Origin: a virus
Direction: 5' to 3' (one strand)
Length of the DNA: 20,859 bases
Virus record (IMG/VR): IMGVR_UViG_3300025266_000054
Location: 1-20,859 of that record
The position numbers and the translations under genes are program-made. Shown here in pieces: positions 20,741 through 20,859 of this stretch. The first letter of the stretch is position 1, and the number at the start of each line of letters is the position of its first letter. The notes beneath the pieces were generated by a model, which did not search any database, was not told the DNA's origin, and saw nothing but the letters and a program-made list of their open reading frames with translations.

Positions 20741-20859
20741 CGTCTCCCAAACAAGCCGGAATTACCCGGTCTCTTATTGATTGCTCCGCCTTTTGCAGCG
20801 AATGTTTTAACCATTGTAGGCTTACCGCCCACACCTTGCCGCTTAGATCTTTTCCTGCT
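20737..20859 (-). CDS. Small basic protein ending in NSGLFGRR (partial, start beyond right edge)
   Basis: An open frame of 40 codons plus TGA (20737-20739) continues past the right edge. It is Lys/Arg-rich, with the Gly-Gly segments GVGGKP and FAAKGGAINKR, and ends in NSGLFGRR. The same C-terminal SGLFGRR is found in the next gene, and NSGLYGRV occurs at the start of the 99-residue gene, so these are related in part. It overlaps the next start by 3 bases (ATGA). The start and full length cannot be seen. Confidence 0.55.
   Translation of the reverse strand, partial: SRKRSKRQGVGGKPTMVKTFAAKGGAINKRPGNSGLFGRR

Overview
The window looks like part of a tailed bacteriophage genome, most likely a short-tailed (podovirus-like) marine or other aquatic phage. 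A long, tightly packed minus-strand run holds tail and virion genes, including a P22 gp4-like adaptor, a DUF6682-like adaptor and a gp10-like tail protein. Several other minus-strand products resemble the conserved unknowns common in uncultured marine podoviruses. The left end carries a phage primase, an ssDNA-binding protein, a DUF3310 protein and a PD-(D/E)XK exonuclease. No rRNA, tRNA, insertion sequence, integrase or CRISPR array was seen. All family assignments come from reading the protein sequences, not from database searches.

Layout. (1) Positions 1-999, minus strand: a TOPRIM-containing primase that runs off the left edge. (2) About 1000-1076: a divergent promoter region. (3) 1077-3280, plus strand: a replication/recombination cluster of SSB-like protein, DUF3310 protein, a possible 30-residue membrane peptide, exonuclease and a small basic protein. 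(4) 3291-4007, minus strand: a lone 2-oxoglutarate/Fe(II) oxygenase. (5) 4010-4464, plus strand: a clear promoter followed by a ribbon-helix-helix-like protein and a small unknown. (6) 4461-20859, minus strand: a virion operon of about sixteen genes read right to left, almost all joined by short gaps or overlaps of 1-14 nt. It starts off the right edge, so portal, capsid and terminase are not visible.

How it works together. The left genes would prime, coat and process phage DNA. The right operon would first make small basic Gly-Gly proteins and the adaptor and tail proteins, then four very large repeat-rich proteins (1082, 720, 519 and 904 residues) that look like internal or ejected virion proteins. 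A Rossmann-type, glycosyltransferase-like enzyme sits among the tail genes. The two convergent junctions (3280/3291 and 4461/4464) have no room for a terminator, and at the second the two genes share the bases of their stop codons.

The most unusual signals are: a short Gly-Gly peptide motif that recurs in at least six predicted virion proteins; an [N/K]-S-G-L-[F/Y]-G-R motif shared by three small genes at the right end; a phage SSB-like protein ending in the bacterial SSB tip DFNDDIPF; an apparently degenerated zinc-ribbon protein; and recent in-frame tandem repeats in the large virion genes.
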